64,000 nucleotides of DNA from CAWCXF01 sp963799455. Lineage in GTDB: Bacteria > Pseudomonadota > Alphaproteobacteria > Rhodobacterales > Rhodobacteraceae. This document shows, in pieces, positions 39,240 to 49,645 of this stretch (positions are counted from its first letter, which is position 1; each line of letters begins with the position of its first letter). A program made the position numbers and the translations under genes. The notes beneath the pieces are model-generated. The model did no database searches and was not told the DNA's origin. It saw only the letters and a program-made list of their open reading frames with translations. Location of the stretch: contig CAWCXF010000008.1 in NCBI GenBank assembly GCA_963799455.1, forward strand, positions 1,426,001 through 1,490,000, written 5' to 3'.

Positions 39240-40345
39240 ACCAGCAGCCGGTCGCCGGGCGCGAGCCGCAGCGCGTGCTCGTCCCAGGCCGCGCCCTCGA
39301 TCAGGCCCACCGGAAGGCCCCCGCCGCCGGCGAACTCCACCCCCCCGCCCGCGCGCAGCACCAAGGGCGGCGGGTGGCCGGCCTGGGCGAAGGCGATGCG
39401 GCCGGTGGACAGGTCGAGATCGGCGTAGAGCAGCGTGAAGTAGATGTCGGTCCGCATCTCCTCGAGCGTGAGCGCGTTGAGGCGGGAGGCGACCTGGGCG
39501 GGCGGCAGGCCCCGCACGCCGTCCTCGCCCGAGAGCGCCACGTTCTGGCGCCGGTCGCCGGTGGCGAGGTAGCCCGCGAGCCGCGCCGACATCAGCGCCG
39601 AGGTGATGCCGTGGCCCGACACGTCGATGCCGTAGAGCCCCACGCGGGTCGCCGAGGCGCGGAAGAAGCCCACCAGGTCGCCCCCGACATGGCCCGAGGA
39701 GCGCAAGGAGAGCGTCACCTCGGCGGCGCCGAAATCCTCGTGCCAGCGGCGCACCAGCGCGTGCTGGAGCTTTCGCGCCTGCTCGAGGTCGCGCTCGATC
39801 GCGGCGTTGAGCGCGCGCACCTTCTCGAGCGCCTCGCTGCGCTTGCGGCTGGTGTCGCGCAGCGCCTCCTGCATCGCCAGGATCCGCTCGCCCGCCTTGA
39901 GGCGCGCGACCAGCTCGGCCTTGTCGATGGGCTTGGTGAGGAAGTCGTCGGCGCCCGCCTCGAGCCCCTCGGCCACGTCGGCCTTCTCGCCCTTCGAGGT
40001 CAGCAGGATGAAGTAGACGTAGCCGCCCTCGCCCTCGTCCTCGCCCTGGGCGTCCGCGCGCAGCGCGCGGCACAGGTCGAGCCCCGAGATCCCCGGCATC
40101 ATCCAGTCCGACAGCACGATGTCCACGGGCCGCTCGCGGGCGAGGGCGAGCGCCTGCTCGCCGCTCTCGGCCTCGATCACCTCGACGGCGAGGCCCGCGA
40201 GCCGCGCGAGCATCAAGCGGCGCTCGACGCGGCTGTCGTCCACGACCAGCACGCGGCGCGGCGCGGACCCTTCCGGGCGGGCGCCCCTCTCGCGCGCCCG
40301 CACGCGGAGCGGGTCGGGCAGCGCGGCGGTGGCTCGTAGGGTCAT
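39035..40345 (-). CDS. Response regulator with PP2C/SpoIIE-type (RsbU-like) phosphatase output
   Basis: 436 residues. The receiver domain spans ~30-150: RRVLVVDDSRVERRLMLARL, phosphorylatable Asp in DIVLSDWMMPGISGLDLCRA, and the conserved Lys in DDFLTKPIDKAELVARLKAG. A coiled linker (residues ~150-195, QEALRDTSRKRSEALEKVRA) joins the phosphatase domain: SSGHVGGDLVGFFRASATRV, LYGIDVSGHGITSALMSARL, FAQAGHPPPLVLRAGG, LLVYSDGVTECEDPSG and DFADDVSMALVEYR with metal-binding Asp residues. A partner-switching role (dephosphorylating an anti-sigma antagonist) is typical. It is divergent from an Hpt gene, a likely phosphate donor or acceptor. Confidence 0.92.
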   Translation of the reverse strand: MTLRATAALPDPLRVRARERGARPEGSAPRRVLVVDDSRVERRLMLARLAGLAVEVIEAESGEQALALARERPVDIVLSDWMMPGISGLDLCRALRADAQGEDEGEGGYVYFILLTSKGEKADVAEGLEAGADDFLTKPIDKAELVARLKAGERILAMQEALRDTSRKRSEALEKVRALNAAIERDLEQARKLQHALVRRWHEDFGAAEVTLSLRSSGHVGGDLVGFFRASATRVGLYGIDVSGHGITSALMSARLAGYLATGDRRQNVALSGEDGVRGLPPAQVASRLNALTLEEMRTDIYFTLLYADLDLSTGRIAFAQAGHPPPLVLRAGGGVEFAGGGGLPVGLIEGAAWDEHALRLAPGDRLLVYSDGVTECEDPSGAMLDEEGLARLARARAGLTGRPFLEALMADLGVHAGGRDFADDVSMALVEYRGA

Positions 40346-40571
40346 GCGAGCGCCCTTCCTCTGCGTCGGCCTCGGGGACGGGCGCCTTATCGGAGCCGGG
40401 TCTTGACGGAGCCTTAAGGCCCGCGGCGCGATGCCCCCGACGCGACGGATCCGCGGCATGGCCCCCCCCCGGGATCGATCGAATGCGCCGCGCGTCGAGC
40501 CCTGCGCGAAACCTCCCGTTAGCCCCTCGCCCTCAGGATGGTCCCCCAGCGATGAGGCGGGAGGCGGCGCG

Positions 40572-40907
40572 ATGGGCGGGGATCTGGTGAACTGGCGGCG
40601 GGTGGGCGAGCTCGAGGACGAGATCGGCGGCGAGGAGTTCGCCGAGGTGATCGAGATCTTCCTCGAGGAGTGCGACGCCGCCGCCGCGCGCCTGGGCGGG
40701 ACGCGGGCCTTGGAGGCCGACCTGCACTTCCTGAGGGGTGCTGCGATGAACCTCGGGCTCGACCGGCTCGCGGCCGCCTGCCAGTCGGGCGAGCGCGCGG
40801 CGGCGGGCGGCGAGGGCGCGTCAGTGGACCGCGCGGCGATCGCAGCCCTCTACGACGCCTCGCGCGCGGCGCTGGTCGATGGGACGGCCCAGCGCGGCGC
40901 GGCCTGA
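40572..40907 (+). CDS. Hpt (histidine phosphotransfer) domain protein
   Basis: 111 residues from ATG 40572, with GGGAGG upstream. DEIGGEEFAEVIEIFLEECD and ADLHFLRGAAMNLGLDRLAA form the Hpt four-helix core with the phosphorylatable His in LHFLRG. It lies 226 bp from the divergent receiver-phosphatase gene; in related genomes such pairs sit together, so phosphate exchange between the two is likely. An in-frame ATG at 40431 exists, but the extra residues are low-complexity. Confidence 0.85.
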   Translation: MGGDLVNWRRVGELEDEIGGEEFAEVIEIFLEECDAAAARLGGTRALEADLHFLRGAAMNLGLDRLAAACQSGERAAAGGEGASVDRAAIAALYDASRAALVDGTAQRGAA

Positions 40908-41035
40908 GGCGCTGGACTGACGTGGGGGCCGAGGCCTTCGGTGCGGTGCCGGCCGAGCCCCGGACGGGCCGGGGCGGAGCGGGGCGGCGCGAGGCGCCCG
41001 GGCAGGGCACAGGGCGCGGGTGAGGCCGTTGGGGC

Positions 41036-41802
41036 TCACCCCAGCGCGCGGCCCTCGACCAGATGGCCGCAGAGCGTGGTGAGGACGGCGAGCGAGAGCA
41101 TCGTCAGCGCCCAGTCGAGCGGAGCCGAGACGATCCCGACGAGCGCGCCGGGCAGGCCGGCGAGGGTCGCGAGGCTTCCGAAGGCGTTCGCGCCGAGGTT
41201 CAGCGCGAGGAGCGATACCGTCAAAACTGCGATGGCGCCCGCTGCCGGCCTCGTGCGGGCCCAGGCCTCGCCGAGCGTCATGCCCCCGCCCAACGCGAAG
41301 GCGGGCAGCGAGATCGGCAGGCGCAGAACGATCCAAGTCGCGGCGAGCTGGACCGTGAGCGGGACCAGGGCGAGCCACGGCCCGCCGGAGCCCGCAACCA
41401 TCATCATCCGCACCGTGGTCACGACCACGGTGCGGACTCCCACGATCAGACCGATCAACAACGATGTCAGCACGTAGTTGACCACCAAGCGGCCGTTCCA
41501 AGGCGGGATCCAGCCCGAACCCTCCTCCAGAAGGACGTAGCGGTGCCAGCGCACCGCGATCCAGCTGACCATCGCCCATACGAAGAGCGCGAAGGCGAGC
41601 ACTCCAAGGAGGACCGTCGAGAAGGACACGTTGGCGGATCCTCCGGATGAGCCGGTGAGGGCCTGGGCCAAGACGCTCCGGAGCCGCGCGATCACCCCCC
41701 CCCCGCGATCAATGCGAGCGGAAGCAGGCTCACACGCAAGGCCATGCCGAAGTTGCCCGTCACCTGCCGCACCGCATGGACCAGGATCCGAACGCCCCTC
41801 AT
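41036..41802 (-). pseudogene. Multi-spanning membrane protein broken at a G10 tract
   Basis: Starts at 41802 with MRGVRILVHAVRQVTGNFGM, first hydrophobic segment LRVSLLPLALIAGGG, then TGA at the end of ten Gs (C41695-41704 on plus). In the next frame the protein goes on as VIARLRSVLAQALTG and about five hydrophobic segments (STVLLGVLAFALFVWAMVSW, VVNYVLTSLLIGLIVGV, LVPLTVQLAATWIVLRLPI, AGAIAVLTVSLLALNLGANA, LTMLSLAVLTTLCGHL), ending at 41036. Eleven or eight Gs would restore about 255 residues. Family not recognised. Confidence 0.7.
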
Positions 41803-41875
41803 CGCATCTCCCTCCGCCTTGCCGCCTCGCCGCGATCCCGCTATCGCCCGGCGACCGCGAACGAGGAGTTGACCC

Positions 41876-43135
<1,260 letters not shown>

Positions 43136-43141
43136 GCGACG

Positions 43142-43573
43142 ATGGACGCTGAGCGCTTCCTCGACGCCCAGGCGCCGGTCTGGGAGACGGTCCGGGCGGA
43201 GCTGGCCGCGGGCCGCAAGCGCAGCCACTGGATGTGGTTCGTCTTCCCCCAGCTCGCGGGGCTCGGGCGCTCCTCGACGGCCGCGTTCTTCGGGTTGGGG
43301 GGCCTGGACGACGCGGCCGCCTACCTCGCCCATCCCGTCCTCGGCGCCCGCCTGATCGAGGCGTCGAGCCTGACGCTGGCCCATTCGGGCAAGCCGGCCG
43401 AGGCGGTCCTGGGCGCGGTGGACGCGCTCAAGCTGCGCTCCTGCGCGACGCTGTTCGGCCGCGTGCCGGGGGCGCCGAGCGTGTTCGGGGGGGTGGTGGA
43501 CGCGTTTTACGACGGACCCTGCGAGCGGACGCTGGCGATGCTCGGCGCGGACGTGACGGGTGGGGACGCGTGA
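43142..43573 (+). CDS. DUF1810-family protein
   Basis: 143 residues. MDAERFLDAQAPVWETVRAE, GRKRSHWMWFVFPQLAGLGR, AAAYLAHPVLGARLIEASSL and DALKLRSCATLFGRVPGA are the conserved blocks of DUF1810, a small calpastatin-like cytoplasmic family of unknown function. Length is normal (140-150). The ribosome site is weak (GGCGGCTGAG), and it follows argG closely, so it may depend on argG translation. Confidence 0.9.
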   Translation: MDAERFLDAQAPVWETVRAELAAGRKRSHWMWFVFPQLAGLGRSSTAAFFGLGGLDDAAAYLAHPVLGARLIEASSLTLAHSGKPAEAVLGAVDALKLRSCATLFGRVPGAPSVFGGVVDAFYDGPCERTLAMLGADVTGGDA

Positions 43574-43728
43574 CGGGCGGAGCCGCGCATGGCCTGCGCG
43601 CCCGTGCGGGGCCAGGGCGGGATCCGTCGCAACCCTGACAGCTGCGTGAGGAGCGCTCGACGCCCTTCCGCGCAAGCCCACCTGATCCTAAGGACGAAGC
43701 CGACATCGTTCGATCAGGGAGATCCGCC

Positions 43729-44382
43729 ATGTTCCGACCCCTCGTGCTCGCCGCGGCCAGCGCCATGCTGGCCCCGGCCCTGGCCCCCGAGGCCCACGCC
43801 CAGCAGACCGAGACCGTCGTCGTGGCCGGCGGCTGCTTCTGGTGCGTCGAGGCCGACTTCGAGGGTGTCGAGGGCGTGAAGGAGGTCGTCTCTGGCTTCG
43901 CCGGCGGCACCGTCGAGAACCCGACCTACAAGCAGGTCGTGCGCGGCGGCACCGGGCACTACGAGGCCGTCGAGATCACCTACGACCCGGCGGTGATCGA
44001 CGAGCGCCGGCTCTACGACCTGTTCCTGCGCTCGATCGACCCCTTGGACGCGGGCGGCCAGTTCTGCGACCGCGGCGACAGCTACCGCACCGCCATCTTC
44101 GCCGACGGCCCCGAGGAGCGCGCCGCCGCCGAGACCGCCATCGCCGCGGCCGAGGCCGAGCTCGGCGAGTCGATCGTCACGCCCGTGCTGGGCGCCGCGC
44201 CCTTCTACCCCGCCGAGGACTACCATCAGGGCTACTACGAGTCGGGCGACATCATCCTGACGCGCTTCGGGCCGTCCTCGAAGGCGACGGCCTACGACCG
44301 CTACCGCAGCGCCTGCGGCCGCGACGAGCGCGTGGCCGAGGTCTGGGGCGAGGACGCGCCCTTCGTGAAGCACGGCTCCTGA
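43729..44382 (+). CDS. msrA: Peptide-methionine (S)-S-oxide reductase MsrA, exported form
   Basis: 217 residues. A signal peptide (MFRPLVLAAASAMLAPALAP, cleavage near AHAQQ) indicates a periplasmic enzyme. The catalytic motif VVAGGCFWCVEADFEGVEGV contains the GCFWC nucleophile; KQVVRGGTGHYEAVEITYDP, DPLDAGGQFCDRGDSYRTAI and FYPAEDYHQGYY follow. It reduces methionine-S-sulfoxide, here in envelope proteins. A G-G-A-G-A site lies before the ATG. No msrB is adjacent. Confidence 0.94.
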   Translation: MFRPLVLAAASAMLAPALAPEAHAQQTETVVVAGGCFWCVEADFEGVEGVKEVVSGFAGGTVENPTYKQVVRGGTGHYEAVEITYDPAVIDERRLYDLFLRSIDPLDAGGQFCDRGDSYRTAIFADGPEERAAAETAIAAAEAELGESIVTPVLGAAPFYPAEDYHQGYYESGDIILTRFGPSSKATAYDRYRSACGRDERVAEVWGEDAPFVKHGS

Positions 44383-44736
44383 GGCCCGCGGGCGGGGCGG
44401 GGCGCGGTCCCGCGCGCCCCGCCCCCTGAGCCGCTCCCGACCCGGCATCGCCCCCGCCCAGCGCGGGCGGCGGCGAGTCGCCGTCGAGCCCCGGCGCGGC
44501 GCAGGCCCTCCTCCACGCCCTCGCCCGCGGGGCGGCGCACGTCACGCAGGCCGGCCGAAGCCCCGGCGCGCGGACGCAAGGAGCCCCGTCGATCCGGCCG
44601 AGCCGGTCCCTCCCCGCCCGCCCTGGCCGGGGAGGGTGTGCACGCCGCCCACGGCTCGGGCCGGGTCGTGGCGGCGGGGCGTTCAAAGGGCCGGCCCCCG
44701 CGCGTAGGCTGCGGCCCGGGACGGGAGGGCCGCGCG
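44383..44736. other. 354-bp spacer between msrA and mutS
   Basis: GC-rich; no gene or RNA recognised. It ends with GGGAGGGC, the mutS ribosome site. Inverted GC-rich stretches near 44390-44430 could end msrA transcription but show no T-run. Confidence 0.4.
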
Positions 44737-47556
44737 ATGGACGCCACGCCGATGATGGCGCAATACCTCGAGATCAAGGCGGCGCATCCCGACGCCCTGC
44801 TGTTCTACCGCATGGGCGACTTCTACGAGCTGTTCTTCGAGGACGCCTCCGCGGCCGCCGAGGCCTTGGGCATCGCGCTCACCCATCGCGGCCGGCACGA
44901 AGGCGCCGCCGTGCCGATGTGCGGGGTGCCCGCGCATTCGGCCGAAGGCTACCTGGCGGCGCTGATCCGCGGCGGCTTCCGGGTCGCGGTCTGCGAGCAG
45001 ATGGAGGAGCCGTCGGAGGCCAGGCGGCGCGGCTCGAAGGCGCTGGTGCGCCGCGAGGTGGTGCGCGTCGTCACGCCGGGCACGCTGACCGAGGAGGCGC
45101 TGCTCGACGCGCGCGCCGCGAACCACCTCGCCGCCTGGGCCGAGATCCGCGGCGAGGGGGCGCTCGCCTGGGCCGACGTCTCGACCGGCGCGCTGCGCGT
45201 CGCGCCCTGCCCGCGCCCGCGCCTGGCGGCCGAGCTGGCGCGGATCGGCCCGCGCGAGATCCTGGTCGCAGAGGGCTCGGAGGCCGAGATGGAGGCGGGG
45301 GCCCGCGAGGTCGGCGCCGTGGTCTCGCCGCTCTCGCGCGCGAGCTTCGACTCCGCGGGCGCCGCGCGGCGGCTCTCGGCGCTGTTCGACGCCGCGACGA
45401 TGGACGCGTTCGGGGCCTTCGGCCGCGCGGAGCTGTCGGCGATGGGCGCGCTCGCGGCGTGGCTGGAGATCACGGGGGGCGGCGCCCGGCCCCGGCTCTC
45501 GCGCCCGGTGCGCGAGGCCGACGGCGCCCTGATGCGCATCGACGCCACCACGCGGCGCGGCCTGGAGCTGACGCGCGGCCCCGAGGGCTCCCGCGCGGGC
45601 TCGCTCCTGGAGGCGATCGACCGCACGGCGACGCCGATGGGCGCGCGGCTGCTCGAACGCCGCGTCGCCGCCCCCTCGCGCGAGCTCGCCGTCGTCGAGG
45701 CGCGCCAGGACGCGGTGGCGCATCTGCTCGCAGACGGGCGGCTCAGGGACGACCTGCGGGCCACGCTGCGCGCGGCCCCCGACCCCGAGCGCGCGCTGTC
45801 GCGCCTCGCGCTCGGGCGCGCCGGCCCGCGCGACCTCGGCGCGGTGCGCGACGCCCTGGAGCGCGGCGCGGCGGCGGCGCGAAGGCTCGGGGACGCCTCT
45901 GGGCTCCTCGGCGAGGCCGCCGCGGCGCTCGCGGATCCGGGGCCGGTGCTGGGCCCGCTCGCGGCGCTGGCGGCCGACCCGCCCGCCACCACCGACGGCA
46001 TGCTGGCCGAGGGCGCGGACGCCGGGCTCGACGAGGCGCGCAGGCTCGCGCGCGAGGGCCGTGGGGAGATCGCCGCGATGCAGGCGCGCTACGCCGAAGC
46101 CACGGGGATCGCCGCGCTCAAGATCCGCCACAACGCGGTGCTGGGCTACTTCGTCGAGACGACGGCGCGGCACGCGGAGCGGATGATGGCGCCGCCCCTG
46201 TCGGACCGCTTCGTCCACCGCCAGACGACGGCCCAGGCGGTGCGCTTCGCCACGCCCGAGCTGTCGGACCTGGAGAGCCGGATCCTCGGCGCCGCCGAGC
46301 GCGCCGCCGAGATCGAGCGGCGCGCCTTCGAGGCCCTGCGCGCGCATGTCGTGGAGCACGCGGGCTCCGTGACGGCCGCGGCCGGGGCGCTGGCGGAGAT
46401 CGATGTCGCGGCCGGGCTCGCGGCGCTCGCCTCCGACGAGGGCTGGTGCCGACCGGTGGTGGACGGCTCGCGCGCCCTGCGCGTCGAGGGCGGCCGTCAC
46501 CCGGTGGTCGAGCGCGCGCTCAGGCGCTCCGGCGGGCCGGGCTTCGTCGCCAACGACTGCGACCTGTCGGGCGTCGCCGAAGACGCAGCGTCACCTGCGC
46601 CCGATGGCGACCCTCCTCCCGCCGGCGACGGCGCGCACGTGGCGCCTCGGCCTCACCCCGCACCCGCTTCGCCCACCGGCGGCGGCCCGCACTCGGCGCC
46701 CGGGCCGCGGATGTGGCTGCTGACGGGGCCGAACATGGGGGGGAAATCGACCTTCCTGCGGCAGAACGCGCTGATCGCGGTGCTGGCGCAGATGGAATCC
46801 CACGTCCCCGCGCGGGCGGCGCATGTGGGGCTCGTCTCGCAGCTCTTCAGCCGGGTCGGCGCCTCGGACGACCTCGGCCGCGGGCGCTCGACCTTCATGG
46901 TCGAGATGGTCGAGACGGCGGCGATCCTGCACCAGGCGGACGACCGCAGCCTCGTCATCCTCGACGAGATCGGGCGCGGCACCGCGACCTATGACGGGCT
47001 CTCGATCGCCTGGGCCTCGTTCGAGCACCTCCACGCGATCGGCGCCCGCGTGCTCTTCGCCACGCACTACCACGAGTTGACGGCGTTGGCCGAGCGCCTG
47101 CCGGGGGCTGCCAACGCCACGCTCGCGGTGCGCGAGTGGGAGGGCGACGTGGTGCTGCTTCACGAGGTGCGGATGGGCGCGGCCGACCGCTCCTACGGCG
47201 TGCAGGTGGCGCGCCTCGCGGGCCTGCCCGAGGCCGTGGTGGCGCGCGCCCGGGAGATCCTGGGGGCGCTGGAGGAGGGCTCCGGGGCGAGGCAAGCGGC
47301 GGCGACCGACGACCTGCCGCTGTTCGCGGCGCGGCCCCCGGCCTCGGCGCCCCTGCCCGCGCGCCATCTACCCGCGCCACGCTCCGTGGTCGAGGCGCGG
47401 CTCGCGGCCGCGCATCCCGACGGCCTCAGCCCCCGCGAGGCGCTCGATCTGGTCTACGAGCTCGCGGCGCTCGCCCGCAGCGGCGAGAACGCTCGCACCG
47501 GCAAGAACGCTCGCGCCGGCGAGAACGCCCGCGCCGGCGACGGGGACGCCGCCTAG
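44737..47556 (+). CDS. mutS: DNA mismatch repair ATPase MutS
   Basis: 939 residues, some 60 longer than usual. The mismatch-binding domain begins MDATPMMAQYLEIKAAHPDA and has FYRMGDFYELFFEDA with the Phe-X-Glu mismatch reader (GDFYELF). The clamp/lever contains LKIRHNAVLGYFVETTARHA. The ATPase has Walker A LLTGPNMGGKSTFLRQNALI (Gly where most have Ala), FSRVGASDDLGRGRSTFMVE, ILDEIGRGTATYDGLSIAW and ATHYHELTALAERL. A ~40-residue Pro/Ala/Gly insertion lies just before Walker A (46580-46710) and three 6-residue repeats close the C-terminus. Convergent with grpE (4-bp overlap). Confidence 0.96.
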   Translation: MDATPMMAQYLEIKAAHPDALLFYRMGDFYELFFEDASAAAEALGIALTHRGRHEGAAVPMCGVPAHSAEGYLAALIRGGFRVAVCEQMEEPSEARRRGSKALVRREVVRVVTPGTLTEEALLDARAANHLAAWAEIRGEGALAWADVSTGALRVAPCPRPRLAAELARIGPREILVAEGSEAEMEAGAREVGAVVSPLSRASFDSAGAARRLSALFDAATMDAFGAFGRAELSAMGALAAWLEITGGGARPRLSRPVREADGALMRIDATTRRGLELTRGPEGSRAGSLLEAIDRTATPMGARLLERRVAAPSRELAVVEARQDAVAHLLADGRLRDDLRATLRAAPDPERALSRLALGRAGPRDLGAVRDALERGAAAARRLGDASGLLGEAAAALADPGPVLGPLAALAADPPATTDGMLAEGADAGLDEARRLAREGRGEIAAMQARYAEATGIAALKIRHNAVLGYFVETTARHAERMMAPPLSDRFVHRQTTAQAVRFATPELSDLESRILGAAERAAEIERRAFEALRAHVVEHAGSVTAAAGALAEIDVAAGLAALASDEGWCRPVVDGSRALRVEGGRHPVVERALRRSGGPGFVANDCDLSGVAEDAASPAPDGDPPPAGDGAHVAPRPHPAPASPTGGGPHSAPGPRMWLLTGPNMGGKSTFLRQNALIAVLAQMESHVPARAAHVGLVSQLFSRVGASDDLGRGRSTFMVEMVETAAILHQADDRSLVILDEIGRGTATYDGLSIAWASFEHLHAIGARVLFATHYHELTALAERLPGAANATLAVREWEGDVVLLHEVRMGAADRSYGVQVARLAGLPEAVVARAREILGALEEGSGARQAAATDDLPLFAARPPASAPLPARHLPAPRSVVEARLAAAHPDGLSPREALDLVYELAALARSGENARTGKNARAGENARAGDGDAA
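47482..47535. repeat. 18-bp tandem repeat in the mutS 3' end
   Basis: Three units like GGCGAGAACGCTCGCACC encoding GENART, GKNARA, GENARA. In-frame copy changes would alter only the MutS tail. Confidence 0.85.
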
Positions 47557-48272
47557 CCCGCCTTCGGCGCCGGGGTCGAGCTGACGCCGACCTGGGCCGG
47601 GCGCAGGAGACGGTCGTGGAGCATGAAGCCGCGCGTCATCACCTGGATGACCTCGCCCGCGCGGGTGTCGGGCACGGGCGCCTCGAACATCGCCTGATGG
47701 CGCTGGGGGTCGAAGCGCTCGCCGATCTCGGGCGTGATCGGCTCGACGCCGTGGCGCCCGAGCACGGCCGTCAGCTCGCGCAGCGTCAGCTCGACGCCCT
47801 CGATCAGCGGGCCGGCGGCGGCGCGGCTCTCCTCGGTGGCGGAGTCGAGCGCGCGCGCGAGGTTGTCGAACACCGGCAGCAGGTCGCGCGCGAGGCGCGA
47901 GCCGCCGTACTGCTCGGCCTCGCGGCGGTCGCGCTCGGCGCGCTTGCGCACGTTCTCGGCCTCGGCGAGCGCGCGCATGAAGCGGTCGCGCATGTCGTCG
48001 CGCTCGGCCCTGAGCGCCTCGACCTGGTCGCCCGCCCCGGGGGCCGATCCGGAAGCCGATCCGGGCTCGGCGCGCGCGCCGTCGGCCCCATCGCCCGCGG
48101 CCGGGCCCTGCGGCGCGGCGGCGGTGGCGCGGGCCTCGGACCTGGCCGCGGCCTCGGCCACCGCGTCGGTGGCGGCATCGGGCGCGCGGCCCTCCTCGGC
48201 TCGGCTCTCCGCTCGGCTCTCCGCTCGGGCGGCGTAAGCGGTCGCGGTGTCGTTCCTCTCGGCCTCGGCCAT
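47553..48272 (-). CDS. grpE: Nucleotide exchange factor GrpE
   Basis: 239 residues; co-chaperone that releases ADP from DnaK. A long acidic/Ala-rich N-terminal region (~80 residues, including two AESR repeats) precedes the coiled coil VEALRAERDDMRDRFMRALA, EAENVRKRAERDRREAEQYG, LLPVFDNLARALDS and the beta domain FDPQRHQAMFEAPVPD and QVMTRGFMLHDRLLRPAQVG. It lies 4 bp after hrcA on the same strand, a common hrcA-grpE heat-shock operon. Confidence 0.94.
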   Translation of the reverse strand: MAEAERNDTATAYAARAESRAESRAEEGRAPDAATDAVAEAAARSEARATAAAPQGPAAGDGADGARAEPGSASGSAPGAGDQVEALRAERDDMRDRFMRALAEAENVRKRAERDRREAEQYGGSRLARDLLPVFDNLARALDSATEESRAAAGPLIEGVELTLRELTAVLGRHGVEPITPEIGERFDPQRHQAMFEAPVPDTRAGEVIQVMTRGFMLHDRLLRPAQVGVSSTPAPKAG

Positions 48273-48276
48273 GGAG

Positions 48277-49344
48277 TCATCCCTCGTTGCGGTCGGAGAT
48301 CAGGCGCCCGACGAGCTGGGCGGTGTAGTCCACGATCGGCACGATGCGGCCGTAGTTCAGCCGCGTCGGCCCGATCACGCCGACGGCGCCCACGATCTTC
48401 CGGTCCGCGTTCATATATGGGGACACCACCAGAGAGGAACCCGAGAGCGAAAAAAGCTTGTTCTCGGAGCCGATGAAGATGCGCACGCCCTCGCCCTCCT
48501 CCGCGAGCTCCAGGAAGGAGGCGATGTCGCGCTTGCGCTCCAGATCGTCGAAGAGGCTGCGGATCCGCTCCAGATCGGCGCCCGCCTCGCCCAGGAGGTT
48601 CGCCCGGCCCCGCACGATCAGCCGCTCGGTCGTGCCCCCCTGCCCTTCCCACACCGCCATGCCGCTCTCGACCATGGCCTGCGCGAGCCCGTCGATCTCG
48701 CGGCGCCGGCGCCGGATCTCCTCCTCGATGACGCCGCGCAGCTCCGCGAGCGTGCGCCCCGAGGCGAGCGCGTTGAGGAAGTTCGCGGCCTCGCGCATCG
48801 CGCTCGGCGTCGTGCCCGCGGGCGGCGCGAAGACGCGGTTCTCGACCGTGCCGTCGTTGAGCACCAGCACCGTGAGCGCGCGGCCGGGCGCGAGGCTGAC
48901 GAACTCGATGTGCCGGATCGGCGCCTCCTGCTTGGGCGCCAGCACCAGCGAGGCGCCCCGCGTCAACGCCGACAGCGCGCCGCCCACCCGGTCGAGCATG
49001 CCCCCCACGTCGAGGTCGCCCCCCGAGCCGCGCGCGGCCTCGATCGCCTCGCGGTCGTCCGCCCCGAGGTCGCGCACCTCGAGGAGCCCGTCGACGAAGA
49101 GCCGCAGGCCGAGCTGCGTCGGCACCCGGCCGGCGCTGACATGCGGCGACTCGAGGAGCCCCAGATACTCCAGATCCTGCATGACGTTGCGGATGGTGGC
49201 GGCCGATACGGCCTGGGACATCGAGCGCGTCAGCGTGCGCGAGCCGACCGGGTCGCCGCTCTCCAGGTAGCCCTCGACCACGCGGCGGAAGACCTCGCGC
49301 GAGCGCTCGTTCATGTCGGCCAGGAGGTGGGCGTTCTCGGACAT
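48277..49344 (-). CDS. hrcA: Heat-inducible transcription repressor HrcA
   Basis: 355 residues from ATG 49344 (MSENAHLLADMNERSREVFR). The winged helix is YLESGDPVGSRTLTRSMSQA with AATIRNVMQDLEYLGLLESP, then HVSAGRVPTQLGLRLFVDGL; the C-terminal part includes FIGSENKLFSLSGSSLVVSP and IGPTRLNYGRIVPIVDYTAQ. HrcA represses groESL through CIRCE elements; no CIRCE sequence was seen in this window, so its target is elsewhere. The longer open frame upstream is low-complexity. Confidence 0.95.
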   Translation of the reverse strand: MSENAHLLADMNERSREVFRRVVEGYLESGDPVGSRTLTRSMSQAVSAATIRNVMQDLEYLGLLESPHVSAGRVPTQLGLRLFVDGLLEVRDLGADDREAIEAARGSGGDLDVGGMLDRVGGALSALTRGASLVLAPKQEAPIRHIEFVSLAPGRALTVLVLNDGTVENRVFAPPAGTTPSAMREAANFLNALASGRTLAELRGVIEEEIRRRRREIDGLAQAMVESGMAVWEGQGGTTERLIVRGRANLLGEAGADLERIRSLFDDLERKRDIASFLELAEEGEGVRIFIGSENKLFSLSGSSLVVSPYMNADRKIVGAVGVIGPTRLNYGRIVPIVDYTAQLVGRLISDRNEG

Positions 49345-49645
49345 GAAGGGATCGGGGCTCGGTCTGTGGCGCGGTCTGTGGCGCGGGCTGGGGCTCGGTC
49401 GGGGGTTTCGGACGGGGATCTCAGCCGGGGATCCCGGTCGGGGATGTCGGTCGGGGCGGCGGCCGCGGATGGGGATGCGCGCGCGTGGGTGCCCCATAAA
49501 GGCGCCCGGCGCGCGCGCGTCAATCGCGCATGGGGTCGCAAGCGGTCGCGGGGACCGCGCGGCTCACGGGCCCGCCTTGCGTCTCACGAGGGCTGCGGCC
49601 ATACGCGCGGCCGAATCGCGTGCCGCCGACGAGAGGAGGAGGACC
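49345..49645. other. 301-bp divergent spacer hrcA/rph with imperfect repeats
   Basis: Contains the duplicated GGTCTGTGGCGCG (about 49362-49387) and several CGGGGATCYC / TCGGTCGGGG variants to 49460. It must hold both promoters. No CIRCE or sigma-32-type element was recognised. Confidence 0.45.

Noticed and set aside
49313..49645. N-terminal extension of RNase PH
   Set aside because: The frame continues upstream, but AGGAGGAGG stands before ATG 49646 and homologues start there; the upstream codons are antisense to the hrcA start and spacer repeats.
48277..49645. CIRCE operator near hrcA
   Set aside because: No TTAGCACTC/GAGTGCTAA-type inverted repeat was found in the hrcA/rph spacer or nearby.
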